Positions 52,381 through 63,291 of a stretch of DNA of 64,000 nucleotides are shown here, piece after piece; position 1 is the first letter of the stretch, and the number at the start of each line of letters is the position of its first letter. The notes beneath the pieces are model-generated. The model had not been told where the DNA came from. It did not search any database and worked only from the letters and a program-made list of their open reading frames with translations. The stretch lies in NCBI GenBank assembly GCA_000511875.1, contig AZIN01000003.1, forward strand, positions 211,034-275,033, in the 5' to 3' direction. The translations under genes were made by a program, and so were the position numbers. Source of the stretch: Gammaproteobacteria bacterium MOLA455. GTDB lineage: Bacteria > Pseudomonadota > Gammaproteobacteria > Pseudomonadales > Porticoccaceae.

Positions 52381-52947
52381 ATGAGCATTAAGTCCGATAA
52401 CTGGATTCGCCGCATGGCCCAGCAACATGAAATGATCTCGCCCTTTGAGGCCGGTCAGGTGCGCTACTCCGGTGACGATCGTGTTATCTCTTATGGTACG
52501 TCTAGCTATGGCTACGATGTGCGCTGCTCTAGCGAGTTTAAGGTGTTTACCAATGTTCACTCGAAGACTGTAGATCCAAAGAATTTCGACAGCGACTCCT
52601 TTGTCGATATGGATGGTGAGTACTGCATTATCCCACCCAACTCTTTTGCTCTGGCCAGAACAGTTGAGTACTTTAAGATTCCACGCTCGGTGTTGACCAT
52701 CTGTCTGGGTAAGTCGACCTATGCTCGCTGCGGAATTATTGTGAATGTCACGCCGCTTGAGCCTGAGTGGGAAGGGCATGTGACGTTGGAATTTTCTAAC
52801 ACGACTAATCTGCCGGCGAAGATTTATGCCAATGAAGGCGTGGCGCAGATGTTGTTCTTTGAGTCCGATGAGGTGTGTGAGACCTCATACGCGGATCGCG
52901 GTGGTAAGTATCAAGGCCAAACCGGCGTCACGCTCCCCAAAACCTGA
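52381..52947 (+). CDS. dcd: dCTP deaminase
   Basis: Deaminates dCTP to dUTP, feeding dTMP synthesis. The 188-residue sequence has the full signature: [53 protein letters not shown] (catalytic Glu and Ser/Arg), and [14 protein letters not shown]. It is a stand-alone gene. Confidence 0.97.
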   Translation: MSIKSDNWIRRMAQQHEMISPFEAGQVRYSGDDRVISYGTSSYGYDVRCSSEFKVFTNVHSKTVDPKNFDSDSFVDMDGEYCIIPPNSFALARTVEYFKIPRSVLTICLGKSTYARCGIIVNVTPLEPEWEGHVTLEFSNTTNLPAKIYANEGVAQMLFFESDEVCETSYADRGGKYQGQTGVTLPKT

Positions 52948-53083
52948 TTCAAAACAGTCTTTTTCCGCGGGTGCGGCGTTAGCGCCGGACTCGCAACCTC
53001 ATGTATTTAGCATAGCCTCAGTCGCTGCGTGCGGTGCTGCCTTGCACTCACGAAACAATCCTCGTTTTTAATCCAGGTTTTCC

Positions 53084-53102
53084 GAGAAATATACTATTTC
53101 TC
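53084..53102. other. Small perfect hairpin in the dcd-DUF3014 spacer
   Basis: GAGAAATA (53084-53091) and TATTTCTC (53095-53102) form an eight-base stem with a three-base loop. The function is unclear. The rest of 52948-53223 has no gene, apart from a terminator at its end. Confidence 0.5.
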
Positions 53103-53175
53103 TGTGTTCAATGGACTCTCAATAGGTGATTGCGGAGTGCTCTAAATTTATCAAAATTTCTTATGTTCGCATCAA

Positions 53176-53204
53176 AAAAAGGCCCTGATTTACAGAGCCT
53201 TTTT
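53176..53204. terminator. Terminator before the DUF3014 gene end (bidirectional)
   Basis: AAAAAGGC (53176-53183) pairs with GCCTTTTT (53197-53204), with CTG/CAG extending inwards past a mismatch. A-runs and T-runs on opposite sides fit bidirectional termination between convergent dcd and the DUF3014 gene. Confidence 0.7.
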
Positions 53205-53223
53205 CATTGATAGGGCTTTTAAA

Positions 53224-54069
53224 TTAGGGGTTCAACAACGCTTCTCGCAACGCCTCAGCCTGCTGCTGTATCCGCTTAGTATTCTCAGGTCCAGTGCGCA
53301 GCAGCTGCTTCTGCAGTGGCAGCAGCGACTCAAGCTCTGCATCAGCGAACTTATACACGACAGAATCACGAGTTAATCTAATCGGTTCGACGACTATGGG
53401 GGTTGCCAATATCACGTCAATGGCTTGCAAAATGATGCCGTCCATCTGTCTTGGGTTATAACCCATTTCCGAAAAGGCGTTTTCCAATAGCGGTCTGATG
53501 AAGTGGAACATCTTCGCCATGTTGTCCATCGGCAGGCTGGTTAACGTATTGATAGTGCGATCATAGCGTTCGTAGTTTCCAGCGTTTAACCAGATGGCGC
53601 CATCGCTGCTATGGGTGGCAAATTTTCCCTCTGGTGCTGACAGGGGGAAGATCTTTGTTAGCATTACACCATTGGATAGGCCGTCGGCATAGCTGGCTGT
53701 GCGCCGCAGCAGGTCGTCGGTTTTTATCCATTTGACGAATTCTATTTTGTTGCTGATCAGCATCAGTCGCTCGCGGATAAAGTCGTCGCTGTTATCGAGC
53801 CTCGGTAGGGCTGGCGGAGTACTGACTGATTTAGTTTCGGGCTCTGGTTGTGGCTCGGGCGCTACGGCTTTTGGAATCACCGCTTCGGGTATTACGGGTG
53901 GCGCTATCACAGCCTCGGTTACGGGCTCTGGTATGGCAATTAGCTCTGGGTCATATTCCGGTGTGCTCTGTGTTTTAAACAGAACGGCGACAATAATAAC
54001 TGCGGAAATTAGAGTGCCAGCAATAAAGACTAGGTTGTTGGAGCCAGTTTTTTTAGGTTCGCGGTTCAT
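53224..54069 (-). CDS. DUF3014 family protein
   Basis: A 281-residue membrane-anchored protein: a short cytoplasmic N-terminus, one helix (LVFIAGTLISAVIIVAVLF), a Pro/Glu/Ala-rich linker (about residues 35-90), and a periplasmic DUF3014 domain (NSDDFIRERLMLISNKIEFVKWIKTDDLLRRTASYADGLSNG). No catalytic residues are known. It overlaps the DUF3108 gene by four bases. Confidence 0.88.
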   Translation of the reverse strand: MNREPKKTGSNNLVFIAGTLISAVIIVAVLFKTQSTPEYDPELIAIPEPVTEAVIAPPVIPEAVIPKAVAPEPQPEPETKSVSTPPALPRLDNSDDFIRERLMLISNKIEFVKWIKTDDLLRRTASYADGLSNGVMLTKIFPLSAPEGKFATHSSDGAIWLNAGNYERYDRTINTLTSLPMDNMAKMFHFIRPLLENAFSEMGYNPRQMDGIILQAIDVILATPIVVEPIRLTRDSVVYKFADAELESLLPLQKQLLRTGPENTKRIQQQAEALREALLNP

Positions 54070-54893
54070 TTTGTGCTGCCATCCGTTTTTTGATGATCAA
54101 TGTTGAGTGCGACTACGGCCTGGTTATTAAGCACTGCACTGCGCAGTTCAAGTTGATGACTATCGCCGTTCTTTTTCTGTTCGAGTTTTACAATCAGATG
54201 TTCCCAGTCTCTGGCCAGCCAGGCCGTAAATTGGCTATTGCTGTCCGCCTCGACAACTCTTTCGACTTTGACTGTTGCCAGAGGACCTATGGCAGTTTCC
54301 AATACTTCGTTTGCAACTACCCGATACTCATATTGTTTCAGTTTTCCCCGAGAAATAACAGGATAAGAGAATGCCCGGTGGCCGGCATTCAAATCTCTGC
54401 GCAACTGCAATCGGTGGGTGATCATGTCCAGCTGCCCGGTGTGCAGCACTGTTTCTTTATGACTGTCATTTTTTTGATAGTGCAGGGTGTTGTTTTGCCA
54501 ATCAAAGCGCTGCACTTCTGTTTTAGTGCGACCTAACACTGAGCGAATGTAACTGTATTCCGTTGGCCGCAAAAGTTGCTCATCAGTGAGGCTAAAGGTG
54601 CTCTGCTCATCGATCTTGCCGAGGAAGTTCTTCGCATTCAGGCTCTCGCGATAGATGCCGGGCGCAACCTCCTCGAGACGCTGGACGGCTTCAATTTCTA
54701 GTCCGCTAAACTTGGCGGAGTAGGTGGCGCTATAGGGGCTGATGGGCGCGTTAGATCGAGCGTCCACTGAGGCGGCGCTAAACGCAGTTGATACTTGTAT
54801 AGAGAGTAAGAATAGCAGTGACAGCCGCGTTAACCAGTCACTGAGATAGCTTCCCGACTTAAGTCCAAGCTGAATCGTTGTGAATACTGACAA
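54066..54893 (-). CDS. DUF3108 family exported protein
   Basis: A 275-residue protein with an N-terminal signal or anchor segment (LSLLFLLSIQVSTAFSA) and the DUF3108 beta-rich domain (YSATYSAKFSGLEIEAVQRLEEVAPGIYRESLNAKNFLG ... GQLDMITHRLQLRRDL). The only in-frame start is TTG 54893, which has GAGG eight bases upstream, so a TTG start is likely. The function is unknown. It is commonly placed next to purine genes, as here. Confidence 0.85.
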   Translation of the reverse strand: MSVFTTIQLGLKSGSYLSDWLTRLSLLFLLSIQVSTAFSAASVDARSNAPISPYSATYSAKFSGLEIEAVQRLEEVAPGIYRESLNAKNFLGKIDEQSTFSLTDEQLLRPTEYSYIRSVLGRTKTEVQRFDWQNNTLHYQKNDSHKETVLHTGQLDMITHRLQLRRDLNAGHRAFSYPVISRGKLKQYEYRVVANEVLETAIGPLATVKVERVVEADSNSQFTAWLARDWEHLIVKLEQKKNGDSHQLELRSAVLNNQAVVALNIDHQKTDGSTK

Positions 54894-55004
54894 TGGTCTA
54901 ACCTCGGCGATATCTCTTGTAAGTTCAGTTAGAGTAACAAAAATCTAGTTGGTTCGCAGACATCGAAAAATAGCCTGCTCTCAGGTCTGGTTCTATTAGC
55001 GGCT

Positions 55005-55679
55005 CTAGCTCTGCTCTTCTATTTCGACACAGACGCCGCCTTCGGGCAGTAACTCATTATCCAGAATTACATGACCTTCGCGCAGCTCTAGACGTCCTTC
55101 GCAGAACCATTGCGCCGCCAATGGATAGATCTGATGTTCAAACACCAGCACCCTCGAGGCCAGTTCTTCGGCAGTATCATTTTCCAGAAGCTCTACCTTA
55201 GCCTGAACTATGCCTGGCCCGCCATCCAATTCGGCGGTGACGAAGTGCACTGTGGCACCAGCTTCACTGTCACCTGCATCTATAGCGCGCTGGTGAGTGT
55301 GTAGCCCCGGATATTTGGGTAACAACGAAGGGTGAATATTAATCAGTCGACCGAGAAAGCGATTCACAAACTGGGGTGTGAGTATGCGCATAAAGCCGGC
55401 CAGCACAATCAGATCTGGGGAGAAGCTGTCGATTACATCGGCCAGAGCCACATCGAACTCGGCGCGGGAGCCGAAGCTGTTGTGGTCGAGGGTGATATTG
55501 GGAATCGCTGCAGCAGCTGCCCGCTCTAGGCCTTTGACGCCGGCTTTGTTACTAATCACTGCCACCACGTCGCCATTAAGCGACCCATCCGCGCAACCAT
55601 CAATAAAGGATTGCAGGTTTGAGCCACCGCCGGAGATTAGGACAACTATGCGTCGCTTGCCCTTAGAAAGGTCAGTCAT
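55005..55679 (-). CDS. purN: Phosphoribosylglycinamide formyltransferase
   Basis: Transfers a formyl group from 10-formyl-THF to GAR in purine synthesis. Visible motifs: VVLISGGGSNLQSFID, AGFMRILTPQFVNRFLGRLINIHPSLLPKYPGLHTHQRAI (Asn-His), and TVHFVTAELDGGPGI (catalytic Asp region). The ATG at 55679 overlaps the purM stop by one base (TGATG); a TTG one codon further upstream is unlikely. Confidence 0.96.
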   Translation of the reverse strand: MTDLSKGKRRIVVLISGGGSNLQSFIDGCADGSLNGDVVAVISNKAGVKGLERAAAAAIPNITLDHNSFGSRAEFDVALADVIDSFSPDLIVLAGFMRILTPQFVNRFLGRLINIHPSLLPKYPGLHTHQRAIDAGDSEAGATVHFVTAELDGGPGIVQAKVELLENDTAEELASRVLVFEHQIYPLAAQWFCEGRLELREGHVILDNELLPEGGVCVEIEEQS

Positions 55680-56731
55680 CAAGATAGTCCGAGCAGTTGA
55701 ACCTGTTCTTCGCCAGCTTCTTGAGCAGAGATGCTACCCAGTTCGAAGGCGGTTTCGCCACTGGCAGCCAGCATAGTCAGAGCTTCTTGAGCGCGGTCAG
55801 CGGGAACACAGATAACCATGCCAACGCCGCAGTTTAGCGTGCGGTGCATTTCGTGCTCGTCGATATTGCCGCCTTTTTGAAGCCAGTCGAAGACTGCTGG
55901 ACGGGTCCAGGCTTGAGTGTCGATGACGGCTTTGGTGTTGTCTGGCAGAACCCGTGGAATATTTTCTAAAAGTCCGCCACCAGTAATGTGGGCCAGGGCG
56001 TTGACCTGAGACTCAGCGATCAACTTCAGCAGTGGCTTGACGTAGATGCGCGTGGGTTCCATCAGCAGGTCGATCAGTGGCTTGCCATCCAGTTGTGCGG
56101 TGGCGGGATCTGTATCCGTGACTTCCAGCACTTTGCGAATCAGCGAGTAACCGTTTGAGTGTGGGCCACTTGAGGCTAAACCAATTAAGCTGTCGCCGAT
56201 ACTGACTTTGGTACCATCGATAAGATCAGCTTTCTCGACTATGCCAACACAGAAACCCGCTAGGTCGTAGTCTTCTCCTTCATACATGCCCGGCATCTCA
56301 GCGGTTTCGCCGCCGATCAGTGAGCAGCCAGAAATATCACAGCCATCCGCAATACCATTAACTACAGCAGCGGCAGTGTCGATCTCGAGTTTGCCTGTGG
56401 CATAGTAGTCGAGGAAGAACAGTGGCTCGGCGCCACAGACAATGAGATCATTTACGCACATGGCAACCAGATCTATACCTACGGTGTCATGCTTGCCATG
56501 ATCCAGCGCCAAACGCAATTTGGTACCAACGCCATCGGTGCCTGAAACCAAGACCGGCTGATTGTAGCCAGTGGGTAATTCAAACAGTGCACCAAATCCG
56601 CCGAGACCGGCTAAAACTTCTGGCCGCCTTGTGCGCTTGGCTGCGCCCTTAATTTTTTCGATCAGTGCATTGCCCGCATCGATGTCGACGCCTGCATCTT
56701 TATAGCTGAGTGATTTGCTGTTTTCGGTCAT
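55679..56731 (-). CDS. purM: Phosphoribosylaminoimidazole (AIR) synthetase
   Basis: Closes the imidazole ring in purine synthesis. A 350-residue AIRS-family protein with [20 protein letters not shown] at the N-terminus, [14 protein letters not shown], and [24 protein letters not shown]. It is translationally coupled to purN. Confidence 0.97.
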   Translation of the reverse strand: MTENSKSLSYKDAGVDIDAGNALIEKIKGAAKRTRRPEVLAGLGGFGALFELPTGYNQPVLVSGTDGVGTKLRLALDHGKHDTVGIDLVAMCVNDLIVCGAEPLFFLDYYATGKLEIDTAAAVVNGIADGCDISGCSLIGGETAEMPGMYEGEDYDLAGFCVGIVEKADLIDGTKVSIGDSLIGLASSGPHSNGYSLIRKVLEVTDTDPATAQLDGKPLIDLLMEPTRIYVKPLLKLIAESQVNALAHITGGGLLENIPRVLPDNTKAVIDTQAWTRPAVFDWLQKGGNIDEHEMHRTLNCGVGMVICVPADRAQEALTMLAASGETAFELGSISAQEAGEEQVQLLGLS

Positions 56732-56830
56732 GACACAAGCCTTCTTTTGTTAGCCCGCTATTTTAGATGCAGTGGGCCTACTTTTCATCAAGCACTGATA
56801 TAATGTTGCAAAATATCTGGAGAAAAACCG

Positions 56831-57895
56831 TTGAAACGGACATTAATTTTGTTTTTCGCCCTGTTTTGCGCCCCAGTGATGGCAGAACCGGTTTCTGGAC
56901 TCTATAACGGACGGGTTTTGGTTGCCGATCAAACTGAGCAGTCGAGATCAAAAGGCGTTAATCAGGCGCTGGAACAGGTGCTGATTAAACTTACTGGCAA
57001 CAGTAAAATCATGCAGCTTCAGGGGATTCAAAAAGCCGTTTCCAACACTGATAATTTTGTCGCCAGTGTCGGCTACACAAAATTGCCCGTAGGTTCGTTT
57101 GAGGAGCTTGCTGATCAGCCAGGTTTTTCACTTCAGGTAAGTTTTTCCACTCAGGCCATCGATCAATTGATTCGCTGGGCGCAGTTGCCCATATTGCCCG
57201 CTGGACGGCCGAAACTGCTATTTTGGATAGTGCGTGATGATGCAGAGACCGGTCGTCAGTTTGTCACTGAGCAGCTGTTTCCCGATTTCATCCACAGCTT
57301 TCAGCAAATTATGCAAGATCGCGCGTTGCCTTATCAGTTACCAGCGCTGGATCTGGAGGATCAGTTATCGCTCTCAGTGAATGAGGCTTGGTCCATGCGC
57401 GAGCAGACTATAGAAGTGGCCTCACAACGCTATGGGGCCGATGGCTGGGTGCTGCTCCGATTTTTCACCACCACGTCGGGGCAGGTGCGTGGCAGTTGGA
57501 CCTACAAGTTAGGTGACCAGCGCGGCTTTGATGATGTGCGCGGGGAGAACCCTGAGGTGTTTGTTGGTCAGGCGGTGAATGAACTGGTGGACAGTATCTC
57601 TTCAAAGTTGACCTACGTCCCTCAGGTGGATACCAGCAAGCTAGTAGTGCAGATTAATCAGGTTGATTCCTTCACTGACTATCAGGCCGTTGTGGCACAG
57701 CTGCAGGGCCTAAAGTTGGTTCGATCCAGCCATGTTTCAGCGGTTGAGGCTGATCGGCTGTTTGTCACTGTGGATATAGATGGCGGCGTAGATCTGCTGA
57801 TTTCAGCATTGGAGCGCGGTGGTCGTTTGGTTAACCAAACGTCCGAGATGGCGCGCTTCAGTGGTAATTTAGAATTTGATTGGATGGTTGAGTGA
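56831..57895 (+). CDS. DUF2066 family exported protein
   Basis: A 354-residue protein with a signal peptide (LILFFALFCAPVMA) and the DUF2066 sequence (SGLYNGRVLVADQTEQSRSKGVNQALEQVLIKLTGN). The start is TTG 56831, eight bases after GGAG. It overlaps hda by four bases (GTGA) in a common gammaproteobacterial arrangement; the function is unknown. Confidence 0.88.
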   Translation: MKRTLILFFALFCAPVMAEPVSGLYNGRVLVADQTEQSRSKGVNQALEQVLIKLTGNSKIMQLQGIQKAVSNTDNFVASVGYTKLPVGSFEELADQPGFSLQVSFSTQAIDQLIRWAQLPILPAGRPKLLFWIVRDDAETGRQFVTEQLFPDFIHSFQQIMQDRALPYQLPALDLEDQLSLSVNEAWSMREQTIEVASQRYGADGWVLLRFFTTTSGQVRGSWTYKLGDQRGFDDVRGENPEVFVGQAVNELVDSISSKLTYVPQVDTSKLVVQINQVDSFTDYQAVVAQLQGLKLVRSSHVSAVEADRLFVTVDIDGGVDLLISALERGGRLVNQTSEMARFSGNLEFDWMVE

Positions 57896-58596
57896 ACGAT
57901 TTTCAGCAGTTAAGTTTGGCTATTAAACTAGATGACCGGGCGACCTTTGATAATTTTTATGCCCCTACAGGCACCCCCCAGCATCTGGCGAAGATGTTAC
58001 TGCAGGATGAAGGCAAGCAGTACGCCTATGTCTGTGGTTCATCGGGCACAGGTCTGTCTCATCTGATGCAGGCGGTTTGCCAGCAGCACAGCACTCGCCT
58101 GAGCAATGGTGCTGCGGTCTATTTGCCATTAAAAGAACTCTGTGACTATCCCGGGGATCAGGTTCTCGAAGGCCTGGAATCTTCTGACTTGGTCTGTTTA
58201 GACGACCTCGATCAGGTGGCCGGTCGCGAGGAGTGGCAGGCGCCACTGTTTAACTTTTTTAATCGCTGCAGTGAGTTTGGTACTCGTTTACTGATTACCG
58301 CGCACACCATGCCAGATTACTTAGAAGTGTTGTTAGACGATCTGTTGTCGCGCTTAAAATCTGGCATTTCACTGCAGCTAATGGATTACAAAGATGCAGA
58401 TCTTCGTCGAATGTTGCAGCATAGGGCCAGTGGTTTAGGTCTCTATCTATCCGATGAAGTGGCGCGTTTTTTACTGCATCGCCTACCGCGGAATAGTCAT
58501 TTGTTAATGGCCGCGTTGGAAAAGTTGGATGCGGTGTCGTTGCGCGAGCAGCGCCGATTGACACTGCCCTTTGTGAAGACTGTTCTGGATATCTAG
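57892..58596 (+). CDS. hda: DnaA regulatory inactivator Hda
   Basis: AAA+ protein that, with the DNA clamp, stimulates hydrolysis of DnaA-ATP after initiation. A 234-residue DnaA-like protein with a P-loop (YVCGSSGTGLSHLMQAVCQQ), Walker B (LVCLDDLDQV), and sensor regions (RLLITAHTMP, RLPRNSHLLMAALEKLD). It starts at GTG 57892. The N-terminus lacks a clear clamp-binding QL(S/P)LxL, but FQQLSLAIKLDD is a fair match. Confidence 0.93.
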   Translation: MNDFQQLSLAIKLDDRATFDNFYAPTGTPQHLAKMLLQDEGKQYAYVCGSSGTGLSHLMQAVCQQHSTRLSNGAAVYLPLKELCDYPGDQVLEGLESSDLVCLDDLDQVAGREEWQAPLFNFFNRCSEFGTRLLITAHTMPDYLEVLLDDLLSRLKSGISLQLMDYKDADLRRMLQHRASGLGLYLSDEVARFLLHRLPRNSHLLMAALEKLDAVSLREQRRLTLPFVKTVLDI

Positions 58597-58606
58597 TGCT
58601 TGCTGT

Positions 58607-60457
58607 TTATAACGGACAGCTCTCACAGTAGAGATAGACATGATTCGGGTCGTTCAGTGAGTCTATAAACTGCAGTGGCTTGAGTGCCGATGCCAGTTGA
58701 CGCTGGAAACTCATAGGCAACCAACTCTGCAAGCCCATAGCACCTACTGCTGCATCCACATTGCCGCTAATCTCCATCATTATCTGCTCCATAAAACTCA
58801 GTGGTTTACGGCGATAATTAATTTTATAGTCGCTGACGCCGGCCAGTATAGCGGCGCTGGCGATGGCGTCATTTAAGTCGCCGAGCGCATCTACTAGCCC
58901 CAGCTCTAGGGCCTTCTTACCGGTCCAGACACGGCCCTGAGCGATTTCATGAATGGCACTGGGTGTGGTCTCGCGGGCATCGGCCACCAGATTCAGGAAG
59001 CGTGTATAAACATGCTCCACACCAGACTGCATAATCATTTTCGCCTCTGGGGTCATAGCTCTGCTGAGTTGCAACATGCCGGCAATATTGGTGGTGCCAA
59101 CACCATCTGAATAGACGCCCATAGCACTGAGAGAATCCTCAAAGGTGGGGATCACACCAAACACGCCGATGGATCCGGTGATGGTGGTGGACAGTGCGAC
59201 TATTTTGTCGGACTCGGTAGCGATCCAATAGCCACCGGATGCAGCGTAACTACCCATAGAGATAACCACAGGTATATTGTTTTTCCGCAGGGAGGCAATG
59301 CTGTCGCGGATTACATCTGATGCAAAGGCGCTGCCGCCAGGACTGTCGACGCGCAAGACCACGGCCTTGACTTGATCCTCCTCTTCAATCGCAGCAAACA
59401 TCTCCGCCAGTGTGTCCCCACCTACAGTTCCCTCGGGCTGATTGCCGTCGAGAATCGCGCCACTAGCAACGACCACGGCTATTTCGGGTCTGCCTTTATT
59501 AACCGCTTTCAGAGAACCCAACTTCATATGGTTGAGATAGGCGGCCATGGGCACGCTATCAAACTCGCCATTGCTATGGGGCAGAATCTCTAGCAAGTGG
59601 GCCCTGGTTTCGCTGCGTGTGGCAATGCGATCAATCAATCCCTGCTGTAGTGCCAATGCGGCAATATCGCCATTTTCTTCGGCTAACCTGAGGTGGATAT
59701 TATTCGCTAAATCATTCAGGGCGCCATTGGGTAGACCACGTAACTGCTCTACTCTGGAAGTGTAAAACTGCCATAGGGAGTCGACTAAATTTCGTCGGTC
59801 TGCGCGAGCTTCGTCCGACATGCCTTTGCCCAAAAACGGTTCGACAGCACTTTTGTATTTGCCGACACGGAAGATATGAACATTGATTTTGAGTTTATCC
59901 AGAGCTTCTTTGTAGTAGTTGCTGTAGGAGCCGAAGCCAGTGAGCATAACGCTGCCAAGGGGATTCATAATAATTTCATCGGCGTGGGCAGCGAGAAAAT
60001 ACTGTGACTGAGAGAAGTTATCGCCAATCGCAATAATCGGTTTACCGCTCCTCTTGAAGCGTTGCAGTGCACCGCTGATCTCTTCGAGTTTGGCTATGGA
60101 GCCGCCCGCCATATAGTTGGTGTCCAGCAGCACATGGGTGATGCGCTCATCGTACTGGGCATGGTCTAGGGCTTGAACTATATCTCGCACCAGGGTTTCA
60201 GTGTCGCGCTGACCTGGCTGAGCGAATATTTCGCTGACTGGATCTATATAAGAGCGCTGGTCAACCAATGTGCCGCTGGGGGCTAAGTAGAGTGCGCCGC
60301 GCTCGGGCATTGGCTGAATGTCGTCGACAAACAAGCCTCCGATGATGGCGATAAAAAATAACACTACAACCAGGCTGATCATATAACGAATGGCGCTGAC
60401 AACGCTGCCGATAAATCTAAATATTCTGCGTATCAAGCCTGGTTTCTTTTCACTCAT
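58607..60457 (-). CDS. sppA: Signal peptide peptidase SppA, 67-kDa type
   Basis: Membrane-bound Ser-Lys protease that degrades cleaved signal peptides. A 616-residue, duplicated-domain protein. It has one N-terminal helix (about 26-44), the lysine of the dyad in VGKYKSAVEPFLG (Lys202), and the serine in SMGSYAASGGYWIA (Ser407). TITGSIGVFG also fits. At this length it is the E. coli-type enzyme. Confidence 0.95.
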   Translation of the reverse strand: MSEKKPGLIRRIFRFIGSVVSAIRYMISLVVVLFFIAIIGGLFVDDIQPMPERGALYLAPSGTLVDQRSYIDPVSEIFAQPGQRDTETLVRDIVQALDHAQYDERITHVLLDTNYMAGGSIAKLEEISGALQRFKRSGKPIIAIGDNFSQSQYFLAAHADEIIMNPLGSVMLTGFGSYSNYYKEALDKLKINVHIFRVGKYKSAVEPFLGKGMSDEARADRRNLVDSLWQFYTSRVEQLRGLPNGALNDLANNIHLRLAEENGDIAALALQQGLIDRIATRSETRAHLLEILPHSNGEFDSVPMAAYLNHMKLGSLKAVNKGRPEIAVVVASGAILDGNQPEGTVGGDTLAEMFAAIEEEDQVKAVVLRVDSPGGSAFASDVIRDSIASLRKNNIPVVISMGSYAASGGYWIATESDKIVALSTTITGSIGVFGVIPTFEDSLSAMGVYSDGVGTTNIAGMLQLSRAMTPEAKMIMQSGVEHVYTRFLNLVADARETTPSAIHEIAQGRVWTGKKALELGLVDALGDLNDAIASAAILAGVSDYKINYRRKPLSFMEQIMMEISGNVDAAVGAMGLQSWLPMSFQRQLASALKPLQFIDSLNDPNHVYLYCESCPL

Positions 60458-60552
60458 AGAGGTAGTCCTTTCAATCGTTGTTTCACAGCACGTCTCTGTC
60501 TGTTTTAAAAACTCGTTGCTGGAACGCCGTCTGCGTCCTGTGAGTATAGACT

Positions 60553-60963
60553 CTAACTGGCCGTTTGTTCTTGCTGCTCTTGCTGAAGTGCTTCCTGTCT
60601 GTCGTACTCATCTTGCAATGCCTTGCCGCGCTGCTGTTTCCAGCGTGCATACATCATTGCTGCGTTAAACAGGATTACCGTCAGTGCCAGTTCCACCCAA
60701 TCGAGTAGCTGTGGCGTTGGGCCGGCTAAGTTATCGATGGCTGTGGCGAAGTAGATCAGAATCACAAAGCAGATCCAGATTAATGTGCGAGTGTTGTTGA
60801 CGATTAGGCCAGGAATAAAGATCGCTAGGGGAAACAGGCAGAGAAAGTAAATAATGCCCGGCGCGCCCTGAATCCATGCGTTGGCTGTAATGGCTGTCAA
60901 CATTAGATAAAAGCTGGCATGGGTGAGGAGACGGGAAAAATTAATTTTTTGTTCTAAGGTCAT
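60553..60963 (-). CDS. DUF2069 family membrane protein
   Basis: A 136-residue protein with four predicted helices and a Gln/Glu-rich tail (QEALQQEQQEQ). GAPGIIYFLCLFPLAIFIPGL and TRTLIWICFVILIYF are typical of DUF2069. It follows wrbA with a one-base gap, the usual gene order. The function is unknown. Confidence 0.86.
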   Translation of the reverse strand: MTLEQKINFSRLLTHASFYLMLTAITANAWIQGAPGIIYFLCLFPLAIFIPGLIVNNTRTLIWICFVILIYFATAIDNLAGPTPQLLDWVELALTVILFNAAMMYARWKQQRGKALQDEYDRQEALQQEQQEQTAS

Positions 60964-60964
60964 G

Positions 60965-61899
<935 letters not shown>

Positions 61900-61977
61900 C
61901 GTCTATGTTTCAAGTTGTGGAATTCTTACGCCATTGTAGAGGCAAATGGATTTAAACAGAATCAGAGGTTTAACGGC

Positions 61978-63267
61978 ATGATCAATCAATTATTAATCAC
62001 TGCGGGCAGAATACCCCAGCAACTGGTCAACAGTGGCCAGTTTTTGGTCTATGCGGTGCGTCGTTTTCTCGGCGATGGCTGCCCCCAGAGTGCCGCAGCG
62101 CTCACCTATATGAGTCTGTTTGCGGTGGTGCCCATGCTGACTCTGATGTACAGCATGTTCTCCCTGGTGCCTGCATTCCAGGAGCTCGGCGGTCAGGTGG
62201 AGGAATTTATCTTCTCCAAATTTTTGCCCAGCAGTGGTCAAGAGATTACTCAGTACCTGAGTGAGTTTTCCAATCAGGCGCGCAAGCTTAGTGTCGCCGG
62301 TGTGGCAATTATCTTGGTCACTGCCCTGTTGATGTTGAGTAATATCGAAAAAACCTTTAATCATATCTGGGCCACCACTGGCGGGCGCAAAGGCTTGGCC
62401 GGATTTTTGGTCTATTGGGCGATCTTGAGTCTTGGACCTCTATTGCTCGCCGTGGGCATGATTATGAGTACCTATCTGATGTCACTGCGCCTGGTGGTGG
62501 CCGAGGTCGACAGCTTAGGTGTGGTGGCGCTGCTGTTTAGTTATCTGCCCTGGTTGCTGACTTGGCTGGCTTTTACCCTGCTTTATGTGGCCGTGCCCAA
62601 CTGCAAGGTAAAAGTGGTTTACGCGCTGTTTGGCGGTCTGATCACAACACTGTTGTTCGAGACCGCCAAGGCGTTATTTGGACAGTTGGTCGCCAATTCC
62701 ATTTATACCAACGTTTATGGTGCATTCGCCGTTATTCCGTTGTTTTTGCTTTGGATTTATCTGCTCTGGGTGCTGATTTTATTTGGCGCCGAACTGGTGC
62801 GCAGTCTTGAGACCTTTCGATATGAAGGTCGCGACGCAGAACTGCCGGATGCCCTCGCCGTGCTGATTATTTTGTGGCAGTGTTGGCGTCGGCAGCAGAA
62901 GGGTCGCAGCCTGTCGGACCGCGCCATGAGCATTGTGGGCCTCGATGTTGAACAGTGGCGACGCCTGCGCAATATGTTATTGAGTCAGCGTATTTTAGAG
63001 AAAACCGCCAGTGGTCAATATGTGATGATTCGCGATGCGGAAACTATCAGGTTGGCAGATATCAATGGCTGGCTGGGCCTGGGATTCAGCGGTGGGGATA
63101 GAGTGATGAGTGAAAAACTGGCCAACGCCCACCCTTGGTTGGAGACCTATGACAGGTTGATGCGTGAGAATAGTCAGATGACTGAGCAGAATATGACCCT
63201 GAGCTTGCAAAAGTTGTTTGCCACTAATAGTCATTCTGCGGATACTGACAACTCGAATGAGAATTAG
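61978..63267 (+). CDS. yihY: YihY/UPF0761 family inner-membrane protein
   Basis: A 429-residue BrkB/YihY-type protein with about six helices. QSAAALTYMSLFAVVPMLTLMYSMFSLVP, FNHIWATTGGRKGLAGFLVYWAILSLGPLLLAVG, and YGAFAVIPLFLLWIYLLWVLILFGAELV are signatures. An older 'RNase BN' label for this family is wrong. I start at ATG 61978, nine bases after AGAGG; an ORF start at 61855 would overlap arsC on the other strand. The C-terminal extension (about residues 290-429) has a winged-helix look. Confidence 0.9.
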   Translation: MINQLLITAGRIPQQLVNSGQFLVYAVRRFLGDGCPQSAAALTYMSLFAVVPMLTLMYSMFSLVPAFQELGGQVEEFIFSKFLPSSGQEITQYLSEFSNQARKLSVAGVAIILVTALLMLSNIEKTFNHIWATTGGRKGLAGFLVYWAILSLGPLLLAVGMIMSTYLMSLRLVVAEVDSLGVVALLFSYLPWLLTWLAFTLLYVAVPNCKVKVVYALFGGLITTLLFETAKALFGQLVANSIYTNVYGAFAVIPLFLLWIYLLWVLILFGAELVRSLETFRYEGRDAELPDALAVLIILWQCWRRQQKGRSLSDRAMSIVGLDVEQWRRLRNMLLSQRILEKTASGQYVMIRDAETIRLADINGWLGLGFSGGDRVMSEKLANAHPWLETYDRLMRENSQMTEQNMTLSLQKLFATNSHSADTDNSNEN

Positions 63268-63291
63268 ACTTTTATATTAAGGTGATTGTGT

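Noticed and set aside
52948-53223. Hidden small gene or RNA in the dcd-DUF3014 spacer
   Set aside because: Only a small hairpin and a terminator are visible; no cloverleaf or ORF with a ribosome binding site was found.
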